Origin: Gammaproteobacteria bacterium
Lineage (GTDB): Bacteria; Pseudomonadota; Gammaproteobacteria; Steroidobacterales; Woeseiaceae
Length of the DNA stretch: 32,578 bases
Assembly: GCA_029864095.1 (NCBI GenBank)
Contig: JAOTUB010000028.1
Span: 1-32,578 of the forward strand
Reading direction: 5' to 3'
Shown here piece by piece: positions 15,606-27,095 of the stretch. The notes below the pieces were generated by a model. That model had not been told where the DNA came from. It saw nothing but the letters and a program-made list of their open reading frames with translations, and searched no databases. The position numbers and the translations under genes were made by a program. Every line of letters begins with the position of its first letter. The stretch's first letter is position 1.

Positions 15606-16880
15606 CTAGCAGAGCGTGTCTTCGAGGATGTTGAGCGCGTAATCGGCGCCGTCTTTCGATAGGACCAACGGTGGCCGCAACTTCAGAATATTTGCATCGG
15701 GGCCAATCGCTCCTGTTAGCAGGCCGCGGTCGCGCAGATCGTTGACAACCCTGTTAGTCAATTCCGATGCGGGCGTGCGTAGTTCCCGATCCGTCACTAA
15801 CTCTACCGCGAGGAACAAGCCACTGCCACGCACATCGCCGATGCAATCGTGCCGCTCTGCGAGATTCCAGAGTCCGTCCACAAGATGCTCGCCCACCTCG
15901 AGCGCATTCTGCTGCAGGTTTTCGTTATCGAGCACGTCGAGCACTGCGATCGCCGCGGCACAGGAAACCGGATTGCCACCGAATGTGTTGAAGTAATGGC
16001 CGTGCTCGCTGAATTCGGCCGCGAGATCACGTCGCGTCACGATTCCGGCTATTGGGTGGCCATTACCCATAGGTTTTCCCACTGTTACGACGTCCGGTGT
16101 AAGGTCGTCCGCTTCGAATCCCCAGAAATTCCTGCCCGTGCGACCAAAGCCCGCCTGAACCTCATCAGCAATAAACAGGGCCCCCGCGTTGCGAACGATT
16201 TGAGCCGCTTGTCGCAGGTAGCCCGGCGGCGGCGCGACGACACCGCTGCTCGAGACGATCGTATCGATGACGAACGCCGCCGGTTTCACGCCGCGACTTT
16301 TGAGCAAGCCTATCGCGTCGTGCATATGCGCCGCGTACTTCTCCGCGGCATCGTCGTCACGATGCGGTCCGCGATAGCAGTCTGGTGCAGGAACAGTGAC
16401 GACGTAGTCCGGCAATTCGTCGGCAGGGATACTGGCGGTCGAAATCTCGTAGATAGACTGCGTGTTGCCGTGATACGCAAAGCTCGTGACAATGACGCCA
16501 GTGCCGCCCGTTACGGTTCGCGCGATGCGCAGTGCGAGCTCATTGGCCTCGCTACCCGTGCAACAGAACATCGCCGTATCGAGTTCCTCGGGGAGTTTGG
16601 CTGTAAGCCGATCTGCCAGATTTACGACATTCTCGTGCAGGTATCGAGTGTGCGTGTTCAACGTCCCTGCCTGTTGACAGATTGCCTCGACAACGTGCGG
16701 ATGACAGTGACCAACGTGTGGCACGTTGTTGTACATGTCGAGGTACTTCCTGCCGTCGGCATCGAAAAGCCACGCCCCATCACCCCGAACGATATGCACG
16801 GGCACGTCATAAAACAGCCGATAGGCCGGGCCCATCAACTGTTGTCGTCTATCGAGGAGTTTTGAAGTATCTGCCGTCAC
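15606..16880 (-). CDS. Class III (fold type I) PLP aminotransferase or phospho-lyase
   Basis: About 424 residues from GTG 16878-16880; a TTG at 16904 would add eight residues. Class III features are clear: CCTGSEANELALRIAR binds the PLP phosphate, FIADEVQAGFGRTG holds the Asp contacting the pyridine nitrogen, and VTVGKPMGNGHP holds the Schiff-base lysine. The N-terminus (YNNVPHVGHCHP, LNTHTRYLHE) resembles the AGXT2/ethanolamine-phosphate phospho-lyase group more than ornithine or GABA aminotransferases. It may deaminate an amino compound or remove phosphate from an amino-alcohol phosphate. It is the last gene of the TonB-nirS-porin operon, with only 16-40 bases between it and the porin; a link to denitrification is not obvious. 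Confidence 0.85.
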   Translation of the reverse strand: MTADTSKLLDRRQQLMGPAYRLFYDVPVHIVRGDGAWLFDADGRKYLDMYNNVPHVGHCHPHVVEAICQQAGTLNTHTRYLHENVVNLADRLTAKLPEELDTAMFCCTGSEANELALRIARTVTGGTGVIVTSFAYHGNTQSIYEISTASIPADELPDYVVTVPAPDCYRGPHRDDDAAEKYAAHMHDAIGLLKSRGVKPAAFVIDTIVSSSGVVAPPPGYLRQAAQIVRNAGALFIADEVQAGFGRTGRNFWGFEADDLTPDVVTVGKPMGNGHPIAGIVTRRDLAAEFSEHGHYFNTFGGNPVSCAAAIAVLDVLDNENLQQNALEVGEHLVDGLWNLAERHDCIGDVRGSGLFLAVELVTDRELRTPASELTNRVVNDLRDRGLLTGAIGPDANILKLRPPLVLSKDGADYALNILEDTLC

Positions 16881-16920
16881 TACCGAATAGATTACCGGAA
16901 GCAACGGCAGAACTCGATTA

Positions 16921-18162
16921 TCAGTAGCTGGTTGTCAGCATGATCCAGATTATGTTCTTATCGACGTAGGACGTTGAGTCCGAACTAAAAAATGCACCCT
17001 TAAACAACACGCCATAGCGCTCGCCAAGTGAACGCGCGGCCGAGAAATCGAACTCACTGCCATAGTCGCCGCTGCCGCTGGCCGCCGAGAAATCGTGGTA
17101 GACACCCGTCAGATTCCACTGGCCAGCCTTGAACGCCACGGTCGCGTAGAGGTCTTCCAAACCTGCAACAGGCGTTCCGGCCGGAACGAACACATCCGCC
17201 CAGCCATTAAATATGTGCAGCGTCGCCAGCGGCGTACGAAAGGCCGTACCGGCACTCGAATCCGAACCGAGAGACTCGAACGCGATGCCAAGGGAAAGTC
17301 CATTCTCCATCGCCCAGGCGGCGGTCAAATGAAAGTAGTCGGCGTCATAGCTCACCGGGTTGTCCCCTGCATCGGACTGCGTTGCGAACTCCGTGAGTAA
17401 TACGATCTTACCGTCACCGACGTTGACATTTCCGCCGAGCCTGACACCGGCCGTTGCCGTTGAATTGGCCAACGCACTCGCGTAGTCGAGATAGTATAGA
17501 TAGGGCGTTACGGCAAAGCTGTCACTGACATTGATCTTCGCGTTGAATAGATGACCATCGAGCCGTGCCTTGCCGCCAGATACTGACTGACCAAAGATGC
17601 GGCGCACATTATTGACGTACGAATAAGACAGGGCCGTATTTGATATGGCTTTCGTGTTCAGCGTCAAAGCATCATAGGTCTGCTCGTTCTGACGCCACCC
17701 TACACCGCCGACGAAGCGCTGATTGTCGAGCAGAATACGTTGCCGGCCGAAACGGTATTTCCAGTTGTCATTCGGATCGAGGTCAAAATATATCTGATTC
17801 AGATCGGATCCTTCGGGATCTGCGACAATCGAATACTCGCTACGATTCGGGCTTGTGCCGCCACCGGAGTTGAAATCGTCGACCAGCACATGGAACACAT
17901 GATCGAACTCCGCGAATGCGGACCAGCCATTCCATTGACTGGTCCGGTAGTTGAGCCGCAATCGCAACGTGGACGCGTTAGCATCCTTCAGAGCATTGTC
18001 CTCGTCGACGTTCTCATAGCGATACCGTCCGGAGACGGTTGCTTTGCCCGACGTGATCGCCGATGCAAGGTCAGCCGTGCCCTCCTCCTCGGCGGCCGTA
18101 GTTGAGAACGGCCATATCAGCCCGAGCAGTATGCCGAGAAGGATGTTTTGATTGCGTTTCAT
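16921..18162 (-). CDS. Outer membrane porin, alginate-export family type
   Basis: The 413-residue precursor has a signal peptide (MKRNQNILLGILLGLIWPF, then cleavage near TTAAEEE). The rest is one beta-barrel with alternating polar/hydrophobic strands: SGRYRYENVDEDNAL, LRLRLNYRTSQWNGW, FRFGRQRILLDNQRF-like (actual YRFGRQRILLDNQRFVGG), WRQNEQTYDALTL. The FGRQ...DNQRFVGxVGWRQNxQTYDA block is typical of the alginate-export/porin family. It ends in an aromatic residue (TTSY), as outer-membrane barrels do. ATG 18160-18162 with AAGGA upstream is the start. Homologues next to nirS are unlikely to move alginate; passage of nitrite or nitrate is a reasonable but unproven idea. Confidence 0.82.
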   Translation of the reverse strand: MKRNQNILLGILLGLIWPFSTTAAEEEGTADLASAITSGKATVSGRYRYENVDEDNALKDANASTLRLRLNYRTSQWNGWSAFAEFDHVFHVLVDDFNSGGGTSPNRSEYSIVADPEGSDLNQIYFDLDPNDNWKYRFGRQRILLDNQRFVGGVGWRQNEQTYDALTLNTKAISNTALSYSYVNNVRRIFGQSVSGGKARLDGHLFNAKINVSDSFAVTPYLYYLDYASALANSTATAGVRLGGNVNVGDGKIVLLTEFATQSDAGDNPVSYDADYFHLTAAWAMENGLSLGIAFESLGSDSSAGTAFRTPLATLHIFNGWADVFVPAGTPVAGLEDLYATVAFKAGQWNLTGVYHDFSAASGSGDYGSEFDFSAARSLGERYGVLFKGAFFSSDSTSYVDKNIIWIMLTTSY

Positions 18163-18195
18163 GTTACTTTCCTTGTTTCGAGACTCAAACAGCAA

Positions 18196-20373
<2,178 letters not shown>

Positions 20374-22548
20374 TTACCAAGTCACGTTCAGACTGACCGA
20401 TGCGCTGCGGCCAGCCTGAGCGAGATATGGAAGAATCGGATCATTTGGTGACAAAGTTGGCACGTCGGACCAGTTCCAATACGTGCGGTCAGTCAGGTTG
20501 TACAGTCCGGCGCGCAGCGTCGTGCGCTCACCAAGTTTTTGTGTCACATAAAGGTCGTGCACCGCGTGACCGGACGGCTTGAAGAGATCGCCGGACGTTT
20601 CGTCGCGGTCTGACCAGCCATCTGTCAGTGTCGACTTCAACCTGACTTCACTGCGTTTACTCTGAGAAACCCAATAGAAACCGAGCACCGCTTGGCCAGG
20701 ACCCACCGAATTAAGGTGTTCATTGTTGTCCTTGTTCACACCGCGCGCGTAATACGCCGATCCGTCGAATCCCATCGCCTCCCAACGAAATGACCAGCCG
20801 GCCTCGACGCCCTCGATACGGGTCTCATCAAGGTTTTGTGACTGAAACAGCAGGAGCCCACTATCCGGGTCGACGCCGAGCCGCACTTTCGATTCGATGA
20901 AGTCCTCGTAGCGCGTGTGAAAGATCGAAATCCGTGCGGAAGAGCTGACGCCCTGCCAGCGCAGTCCGAGATCGAAACCGTCCGATGATTCGGACTTCAG
21001 GTCCGGATTCGGTATCGCGCGAAAGTTGAAGAGCGGAACGTCGAGGCTGATGTTCGCGTCCGCGTACGGCGGCGCACGAAAACCGTGCGAATACTGCAAA
21101 TACACGTCGATGCCCGGTGTCAGTTTGTAAATGACGCCGAGTTTCGGCGACAAATCGGACTCGGTTAGAGAGACCACATCGGCGAATGGATAGTCCTCGA
21201 GGTACATCGGATCCCGGGTCGGAGAGAGTGCAAAACGATCTGCCCGTAGTGCCGCGATGACCGTCCAGTCGCCGAAATTCATTGTGTCTTCGAGATAAGC
21301 GCCGATTTCTGTCGTCGTCGAAATCGGGAAATCGCGCAGCGGGAACACTTCACCAAGCAGAACATTCGTCTGCCCACCGGTCTCCATATCCGTCGAGAGA
21401 CCGTCGCGATATTCCTCGGTACGCCGCTCCCGGTACTCGAGGCCGACGCCGAGCCGGTGTGCGATGCGACCGCTTCCGAGGTCTTTCCAACTATTCAGTT
21501 CGAGGCCACGGATTTCCTGGTCGAATGAGAAGAATCGATCGATAGACACCGGCGTGCTGGCGTTGCCACGCTCGTCCAGCGTTTTCTGTTCGATGTCCAC
21601 GAGGTCAAAGTAAGCACGTACGATACCGCTGTCGATCCAGCCATCGGGCGAGCCGAATTCATACGCGAGGCTCAAGAGATCCATTTGGTAGCGATCGTTG
21701 CCTTCTAGGGCTGTTGTTGACCGGAACCGCCCGGAGCCGAGCATCGAATTCAAGTCAGACAGCGTATGTGCGTCCTGGTGAATGACTTCGGCACGCCAGG
21801 TGTTGCCGAGACGATCGTCTGCGACGAGCTTGAGCAAGGTCGTGCGACGATCCGCTTCGCGCGTGTCGAGACTGACCGGTACCGCGGCAGAATCGACTTC
21901 GTGGCCGTCGCGCCAGCTGACACCCGCTGCCAGCCCGAGCGACCGATCACCCAGACCAAACAGCGCCTGGCTCTGAACGCTCGCGTCTGCGTCACGCCAC
22001 GTGACCATCAGGTCGCCGCCGTGACCGCTCTTGCCGGTCAGGTCCACCGGATCCGGCGTCCCGACCGCAATAACGCCGCCGATTGCGGCGCTGCCATACA
22101 GCGCCGAGGCCGGACCGTGCAATACCTCGATGTTCTGGATCAGGCCAGCGTCGATGAAGTCACGCGTTGCATTGGAGAAATTACCGACGCTGAAATGATC
22201 GGACAACGGCACGCCATCGACGACGATTGCGACGCGATTGCCGCCGATGCCGCGGATGTTGATGCCTTCAGTGCCGAATCGATTACCGGCCGCCTCGTGA
22301 TCGACACCTGGCACATACCGAAACACGTCATTGATCGAGGTCGCAAGATCGTCGTTGAGATCCGCCCGGGTCAGTACCGTAACATTTGACGCAATCTCGC
22401 GAACCGATCGTTCATCTTTGTGCGCAACGACGACGATCTGGTCGACTGCCTCGGCACGCTCTTCAGCTGCGAATACGGCCGGGCACATAAAAACGCCTGC
22501 CGCGACCAATGCGGCAGGCGCGGACATCAATCGAAGATCTTTGAGCAT
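20374..22548 (-). CDS. TonB-dependent outer membrane receptor, heme/hemoglobin-receptor-like
   Basis: The 724-residue protein has a signal peptide (cleavage near VFAAEE), a TonB-box region (DQIVVVAHKDE), a plug domain (about 40-165, with NIRGIGGNRVAIVVDGVPLS and LHGPASALYGSAAIGGV) and a 22-strand barrel ending in a C-terminal aromatic residue (LNVTW). The region GFRAPPYADANISLD followed by NPDLKSESSDGFDLG resembles hemoglobin/heme receptors with FRAP and NPNL boxes. The histidine normally found between the boxes is absent, so the ligand may not be heme. It lies 27 bases before nirS and opens that operon; supply of a metal or metal complex for the heme enzyme is an attractive inference. Confidence 0.88.
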   Translation of the reverse strand: MLKDLRLMSAPAALVAAGVFMCPAVFAAEERAEAVDQIVVVAHKDERSVREIASNVTVLTRADLNDDLATSINDVFRYVPGVDHEAAGNRFGTEGINIRGIGGNRVAIVVDGVPLSDHFSVGNFSNATRDFIDAGLIQNIEVLHGPASALYGSAAIGGVIAVGTPDPVDLTGKSGHGGDLMVTWRDADASVQSQALFGLGDRSLGLAAGVSWRDGHEVDSAAVPVSLDTREADRRTTLLKLVADDRLGNTWRAEVIHQDAHTLSDLNSMLGSGRFRSTTALEGNDRYQMDLLSLAYEFGSPDGWIDSGIVRAYFDLVDIEQKTLDERGNASTPVSIDRFFSFDQEIRGLELNSWKDLGSGRIAHRLGVGLEYRERRTEEYRDGLSTDMETGGQTNVLLGEVFPLRDFPISTTTEIGAYLEDTMNFGDWTVIAALRADRFALSPTRDPMYLEDYPFADVVSLTESDLSPKLGVIYKLTPGIDVYLQYSHGFRAPPYADANISLDVPLFNFRAIPNPDLKSESSDGFDLGLRWQGVSSSARISIFHTRYEDFIESKVRLGVDPDSGLLLFQSQNLDETRIEGVEAGWSFRWEAMGFDGSAYYARGVNKDNNEHLNSVGPGQAVLGFYWVSQSKRSEVRLKSTLTDGWSDRDETSGDLFKPSGHAVHDLYVTQKLGERTTLRAGLYNLTDRTYWNWSDVPTLSPNDPILPYLAQAGRSASVSLNVTW

Positions 22549-22671
22549 ACTTTTCTACATTACGCCTTTGCGTCTTGGCTAGGTCGCACCTTGCCAAAAG
22601 CTGTGTATAAAACTATAGGTAGGTTCCCGTACCGCCGATCGCAGCCAGCAAAGCCCGGACAGTAATTGCAT
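22549..22671. promoter_or_regulatory. Divergent intergenic region, TonB-nirS operon / sirB
   Basis: This 123-base gap must contain the promoter of the TonB-nirS operon. On the minus strand TATAGT (22611-22616) and TATACA (22604-22609) are possible -10 elements, but neither has a good -35 partner, suggesting activator dependence. An imperfect palindrome GGTA-GGTTCCCG-TACC (22618-22633) and the heptamer TACCTAT (22615-22621 minus) lie where an activator would bind. No FNR-type TTGATnnnnATCAA site was found. Confidence 0.35.
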
Positions 22672-23064
22672 ATGTATTTGATCTTAAAGAATTTTCATAC
22701 TCTTTTCGCCGCACTGACTATCAGCGGATTTCTGCTGCGCGGGTACTGGATGATGACGGGCTCGGTTCTGCACCAAAATCGCGCAGCCCGGATCGTGCCG
22801 CATGTCATCGACTCGCTGTTCTTCGGCACGGCGATCTGGCTGATCCTCGAGCTGAACATAGCGCCCTTGCAACACCCCTGGCTGCTGGCGAAGTTCGCCG
22901 GGTTGATCGCTTACATCGGGCTGGGCATGGTCGCGTTTCGCTTCGGCCGCTCCGGCGAGACCAGAAAGATCGCGTTCATCGGCGCCGTCGCCGCATTCGC
23001 ATACATCGTTGGCGTCGCCCTTTCAAAAAGTCCATGGAGCTGGATCGCGTACCTGACCACATAG
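22672..23064 (+). CDS. SirB-family membrane protein
   Basis: A 130-residue protein with four predicted helices: ILKNFHTLFAALTISGFLLR, SLFFGTAIWLILELN, LLAKFAGLIAYIGLGMVAF and IAFIGAVAAFAYIVGVALS. The opening YLxLKxxHxxxAxLSxxxFLxRG pattern and the HVIDSLFFGTAI segment are those of the SirB2-like family, whose biochemical role is unknown; conserved histidines (His9, His46) hint at heme or quinone contact, but this is inference. ATG 22672 is chosen over an in-frame TTG six bases earlier. Transcribed alone, divergent from the TonB-nirS operon. Confidence 0.85.
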   Translation: MYLILKNFHTLFAALTISGFLLRGYWMMTGSVLHQNRAARIVPHVIDSLFFGTAIWLILELNIAPLQHPWLLAKFAGLIAYIGLGMVAFRFGRSGETRKIAFIGAVAAFAYIVGVALSKSPWSWIAYLTT

Positions 23065-23156
23065 CGCCCGTGAGCGGGATGTTTGTCATCCGAAGTTAAG
23101 CGCAGCAGGGCGAGCCATGAGGATGACAGGCATCGCGGTCGCGGGCTGTTGCCTGG

Positions 23157-24719
23157 CTAGTCTGCCGGCACTTCACCGGTTCGCGTTGCGATTCGGGCAG
23201 CGGCTAGCAGTCGGCCCGTATTGACGGGCTTGCTCATCAAGGTGCTGTTATCGACCGGACGCGCGTCCTTGACGACTTTCGACGTATCACCGCTGACAAT
23301 GAACGCCGGAATATTCAGACCGTAGTGCCTACGAATATTCGTTACAGCCTCGACACCGGTCGAGCCGTCGAGCAGATGAAAATCAGAGACGACGAGTACT
23401 GGCGTTTCGTCGATATGCTTGATCAGCGCGCGCGCTTCCGTTGCCGAGGCCGCGGTTGCAACGCGGTAGCCCTCTGCTTCGAGCAGTAAGCCCCAGGCAT
23501 TAGCCACATTAACGTCATCCTCGATCAGGATAATGAGCCCGCTGGCAGATTCCCGGGCGACCGTTTCGCCATCTTCGGCACCGCCTGTATGCTCCCCGAG
23601 CCGGCCGCTGACGGGCATGCTTACAGTGAAACGGGATCCGCTGCCGAGGTCAGATTCGACATCGATGCTGTGTCCAAGCAATTCGGTGAGCCGTTTCACA
23701 ATGGCGAGGCCGAGTCCAAACCCCTCCTTGCTGCCACCACGCGACTTGACTTGGTGGAACTCTTTAAAAATATCCTGCTGCTGATCCTTGCTGATACCGA
23801 TGCCTGTGTCTTCGATTACGATGCTACAATGGCCGTCGCGCTCAACGCAGTCGAGCGCCACTTTGCCTTGCTCGGTGTAGCGAATCGCATTGCCGACGAG
23901 GTTTTGAATAATCTCGCTCAAGAGATTCGGGTCTGAGCGCACCATCGACTGGCATGCGCACGAAGTAAATTCAAGCCCTTTGTGCCGCGCCTGCCGTGCA
24001 AACTCAGGCGAGAGCCGGTCGACCAGACGCTGCATCGGAAATTCCTCGAACTCGGGCGTGACGACACCGGCATCGAGACGACTGATATCGAGCAGGGAAT
24101 TGAGCAGATTCGTCATCGCCGTCAACGAGTGATCCTGGCTCTCGATCATTTCGAGTGCGCGCTCATCCTTGACGGTTCGTCGCAGGGCGCCGTTTAGCAG
24201 ACTGAGTGCCTGCACGGGCTGCCGCAAGTCATGGCTGGCCGCAGCCAGGAATGCGCTGTTTGCCTTGTTGGCGCGTTCCGCCGCCTCCTGTGCCGCGATG
24301 ATTTGCTGCTCCATTCGTTTGCGGTTCGTAACGTCACGAATGACGCTCGAGACGAAGGTACCGCCGGCAGTTTCAACCGGGCTCAGGCTAATCTCCACCG
24401 GAAACTCGCTGCCGTCCTGGCGCAACCCGACCAGCTCCAGTCCGGCGCCCATTGGTCGAATGCCCGGACTGCCGTAAAATTTGCCGCGATGCTCAACATG
24501 CAAGCTGCGAATGCGCTCAGGCAACAACATCTCTATCTTGTTGCCGAGCAATTCGTCGCGGGCATAGCCAAACATACGCTCCGTCTGGCCGTTGACGAGC
24601 ACAATCTCGCCCGTCGTGTCGACGATAATCATCGCGTCGGGTGCCGATTCGAGCAAAGTGCGGAAAAAAGCCTCCGACACCTTGGCTTTCAGTTTCTTTG
24701 ATCCCATCAATCCGTTCAT
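23157..24719 (-). CDS. PAS-domain hybrid sensor histidine kinase
   Basis: About 520 residues, no membrane helix, so a soluble sensor. Order: one PAS domain (about 18-135; ESAPDAMIIVDTTGEIVLVN), a short coiled coil, a dimerisation/phospho-acceptor domain with the histidine in AAASHDLRQPVQAL, the catalytic ATPase (NLVGNAIRYT, DTGIGIS, GFGLGLAIV), and a C-terminal receiver with the aspartate in VVSDFHLLDG, SGDT and SKPV. The SHDLRQP box matches the NahK-type group. The PAS contains a histidine (LPERIRSLH) at the place of the FixL heme ligand, but the FixL distal arginine is replaced by leucine and this PAS type is common without heme. ATG 24719 is the likeliest of three starts. Divergent from ccoN. 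Confidence 0.9.
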   Translation of the reverse strand: MNGLMGSKKLKAKVSEAFFRTLLESAPDAMIIVDTTGEIVLVNGQTERMFGYARDELLGNKIEMLLPERIRSLHVEHRGKFYGSPGIRPMGAGLELVGLRQDGSEFPVEISLSPVETAGGTFVSSVIRDVTNRKRMEQQIIAAQEAAERANKANSAFLAAASHDLRQPVQALSLLNGALRRTVKDERALEMIESQDHSLTAMTNLLNSLLDISRLDAGVVTPEFEEFPMQRLVDRLSPEFARQARHKGLEFTSCACQSMVRSDPNLLSEIIQNLVGNAIRYTEQGKVALDCVERDGHCSIVIEDTGIGISKDQQQDIFKEFHQVKSRGGSKEGFGLGLAIVKRLTELLGHSIDVESDLGSGSRFTVSMPVSGRLGEHTGGAEDGETVARESASGLIILIEDDVNVANAWGLLLEAEGYRVATAASATEARALIKHIDETPVLVVSDFHLLDGSTGVEAVTNIRRHYGLNIPAFIVSGDTSKVVKDARPVDNSTLMSKPVNTGRLLAAARIATRTGEVPAD

Positions 24720-24762
24720 GGACGTCGCTGGAATTGGCAAGTATAACGTGGCAGCAAGCCGC

Positions 24763-24810
24763 TATACTTGATGGCCCAGTATAAATAGCACCATACGTAT
24801 CGACACGTAT
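24763..24810. promoter_or_regulatory. Inverted repeats between kinase and ccoN
   Basis: Two inverted repeats lie in the divergent gap: TATACT (24763-24768) with AGTATA (24778-24783), spacer 9; and ATACGT (24793-24798) with ACGTAT (24805-24810), spacer 6. TACGTA-like sites are plausible targets for a FixJ/NarL-type regulator. TTGAT (24768-24772) is at most half of an FNR box. The pairs sit upstream of ccoN and overlap any kinase promoter. Confidence 0.4.
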
Positions 24811-24881
24811 ACGGTTCGGATATATTGGCTGATAGCCTGCCGAAAGTCTGCACTACGCCCAACACAACAGGGGTCCGGCCA

Positions 24882-26297
24882 TTGGACACAACAGCTACCT
24901 ACAATGACACGGTGGTGCGTCAGTTCACGATCATGACCGTGGTCTGGGGCATAGTCGGCATGCTAGTCGGAGTGCTAATTGCGGCACAGCTCATGTGGCC
25001 ACAGCTCAATTTCGACCTGCCGTTCCTGACTTACAGCCGCTTGCGGCCATTGCATACAAATGCTGTGATTTTCGCCTTCGGCGGATCTGCATTGTTCGCG
25101 ACGTCTTACTACGTCGTGCAGCGCACCTGTCACGTACGGCTCGCGTTCAACAAGCTAGCTGCATTCACGTTCTGGGGCTGGCAGGCGATTATCGTGCTGG
25201 CTGCCGTCACGTTGCCGCTCGGCATTACGCAGGGCAAGGAATACGCCGAGCTTGAATGGCCAATCGATCTACTCATTGCCGTGGTTTGGGTCGCATACGC
25301 GGTGGTGTTCTTCAGCACTATTGGAATGCGCCGCATCAAGCATATTTATGTCGCAAACTGGTTCTACGGCGCGTTTATTATTACGGTCGCCGTCCTGCAT
25401 ATCTTCAACAATCTCGCCGTGCCAGTGTCCCTGACCAAGTCATACACCATCTATACGGGTGTCGTCGATGGGATGATGCAGTGGTGGTATGGGCACAACG
25501 CGGTCGGCTTTTTCCTGACCGCCGGCTTCCTTGGCATGATGTATTACTTCGTGCCGAAGCAGGCAGGTCGCCCGGTTTATTCGTACCGGCTGTCCGTCGT
25601 GCATTTCTGGTCGCTTATCGCCGTGTACATGTGGGCCGGACCGCACCACCTGCATTACACCTCGCTGCCCGACTGGGCACAGACGCTGGGCATGGTCTTC
25701 TCGATCGTTCTCCTCGCGCCGTCGTGGGGCGGCATGATCAACGGCATCATGACGCTGTCGGGCGCCTGGCATAAGTTGCGGTCGGATCCGATTCTCAAGT
25801 TCATGATCGTCGCGCTGTCGTTCTACGGCATGTCGACCTTCGAAGGTCCAATGATGTCGATCAAGACTGTGAACGCACTGTCGCACTACACCGAGTGGAC
25901 CATCGGTCACGTGCATTCCGGCGCACTCGGCTGGGTTGCGATGATGACGATCGGCTCGGTCTATTCGTTGCTGCCGCGCCTGTATAACCGCGACAGCATG
26001 CACAGCATCAAACTCATCGACGCGCATTTCTGGACGTCGACTATTGGCGTGGTGCTGTACGCCGTATCGATGTGGGTCGCTGGCATCGGCGAAGGCCTGA
26101 TGTCACGCGCGGTGAATGCCGACGGCACGCTAACTTACGCGTTCATCGAGATCCTGGCGTCGAAGTATCCGTACTACGGTATGCGCCTCGTCGGTGGCCT
26201 GGTCTTCTTCAGCGGCATGATCATCATGGCCTACAACGTCTGGAGGACTGTCTCTGAGAAGAAACCGGTGCCTGTCGCCGTTATGGACCCGGCGTAG
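24882..26297 (+). CDS. ccoN: cbb3-type cytochrome c oxidase subunit I
   Basis: The catalytic subunit reduces O2 to water at a heme b3-CuB centre with very high oxygen affinity and pumps protons. Twelve helices are predicted. Key residues visible are a heme b ligand in [14 protein letters not shown], the active-site stretch [10 protein letters not shown], the CuB pair in [16 protein letters not shown], and the heme ligands in [12 protein letters not shown]. The TTG at 24882 gives the usual short N-terminus ([14 protein letters not shown]) and follows AGGGG; a TTG at 24825 would add 19 residues unlike the family. First gene of the oxidase operon, 12 bases before ccoO. Confidence 0.95.
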   Translation: MDTTATYNDTVVRQFTIMTVVWGIVGMLVGVLIAAQLMWPQLNFDLPFLTYSRLRPLHTNAVIFAFGGSALFATSYYVVQRTCHVRLAFNKLAAFTFWGWQAIIVLAAVTLPLGITQGKEYAELEWPIDLLIAVVWVAYAVVFFSTIGMRRIKHIYVANWFYGAFIITVAVLHIFNNLAVPVSLTKSYTIYTGVVDGMMQWWYGHNAVGFFLTAGFLGMMYYFVPKQAGRPVYSYRLSVVHFWSLIAVYMWAGPHHLHYTSLPDWAQTLGMVFSIVLLAPSWGGMINGIMTLSGAWHKLRSDPILKFMIVALSFYGMSTFEGPMMSIKTVNALSHYTEWTIGHVHSGALGWVAMMTIGSVYSLLPRLYNRDSMHSIKLIDAHFWTSTIGVVLYAVSMWVAGIGEGLMSRAVNADGTLTYAFIEILASKYPYYGMRLVGGLVFFSGMIIMAYNVWRTVSEKKPVPVAVMDPA

Positions 26298-26309
26298 AGG
26301 AGCGGACCG

Positions 26310-26918
26310 ATGCGGCATGAAACTATTGAAAAAAGTATAAACCTGATGATGGTCCTGATCGTGCTTGCTATCAGCATCGGCGGATTTGTCGAACTGATAC
26401 CGCTGATGCTGAGCTCCGACGCGACCGAACCCGATGAGGGCATTGCTCCCTACTCCGCACTGCGGCTTGCCGGCCGTGACGTCTACGTCCGCGAAGGCTG
26501 TTACAACTGTCATTCGCAGATGATTCGACCGTTCCGTAGCGAGACCGAGCGCTACGGGCCGTACACGACAGCAGGTGAAACCGTATACGACCGGCCATTC
26601 CAGTTCGGCTCGAAGCGCACGGGTCCCGATCTTGCGCGGGTTGGAGGACGCTATTCGGATGATTGGCAGCGACTGCACCTGATCGACCCACGGGCGCTCG
26701 TGCCTGAGTCCAATATGCCCGGTTATCCGTGGCTTGCACAGAATATGGTCGATCCAGATTTGATAACCATAAAGCTGCGCACACTCAAGATGTTGGGTGA
26801 TCCCTACACCGACGAGCAAATCGCTGCGGCGTCCAGTGAGGTCGAAGGCAAGACCGAGATGGACGCCGTGATCGCCTATTTGCAGGAACTCGGCACGAAC
26901 CGCAGCGCACGCAGGTAA
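26310..26918 (+). CDS. ccoO: cbb3-type cytochrome c oxidase subunit II (monoheme)
   Basis: A 202-residue membrane-anchored cytochrome c with one N-terminal helix (about 10-30) and the heme site CYNCH (64-68), followed by the CcoO motif [17 protein letters not shown]. The heme c iron would be ligated by a methionine in the [10 protein letters not shown] segment. It carries electrons from CcoP to the CcoN active site. Strong ribosome binding site (GAGGAG). Length and motifs are normal for the family. Confidence 0.96.
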   Translation: MRHETIEKSINLMMVLIVLAISIGGFVELIPLMLSSDATEPDEGIAPYSALRLAGRDVYVREGCYNCHSQMIRPFRSETERYGPYTTAGETVYDRPFQFGSKRTGPDLARVGGRYSDDWQRLHLIDPRALVPESNMPGYPWLAQNMVDPDLITIKLRTLKMLGDPYTDEQIAAASSEVEGKTEMDAVIAYLQELGTNRSARR

Positions 26919-26924
26919 CAACGG

Positions 26925-27095
26925 ATGGATGTTAACGATTTCCGCGGACTGCTCACTGCCGTCACTCTATTTGCTTTCGTCGGGCTCTGGATCTGGGCCT
27001 GGAGCAGTCGTCGCAAGGCCGATTTTGACGCCAGTGCCGCACTGCCTTTGGAAGAGGACAATTACATGCCCAACAACGAACGGGAGAATATTTGA
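26925..27095 (+). CDS. ccoQ: cbb3-type oxidase assembly/stability subunit CcoQ (FixQ)
   Basis: A 56-residue protein: one helix (LLTAVTLFAFVGLWIWAWSS) after a short DVNDFRG start, then the basic/acidic tail RRKADFDASAALPLEED typical of CcoQ. It stabilises the oxidase complex, notably the CcoP association. It begins six bases after ccoO and its stop overlaps the ccoP start (TGATG). Confidence 0.92.
   Translation: MDVNDFRGLLTAVTLFAFVGLWIWAWSSRRKADFDASAALPLEEDNYMPNNERENI

Noticed and set aside
16921..18162. Calling the porin an alginate exporter (AlgE)
   Set aside because: Only the barrel family resemblance is seen; no alginate synthesis genes are present, and the neighbours are nirS and a TonB receptor.
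23077..23091. Hairpin GGATG-TTTGT-CATCC between sirB and the kinase gene
   Set aside because: The stem is only five base pairs and no T tract follows in either direction, so a terminator call is not supported.
24461..24620. Reading the kinase PAS as a FixL heme sensor
   Set aside because: A histidine is at the aligned position, but Leu replaces the distal Arg, and the same LPERxRxxHxxHR pattern is common in PAS domains that do not bind heme. Kept only as a possibility.
24768..24781. Possible FNR/ANR box before ccoN (TTGATGGCCCAGTA)
   Set aside because: Only the left half matches TTGAT; the right half CAGTA is too far from ATCAA to claim a site.
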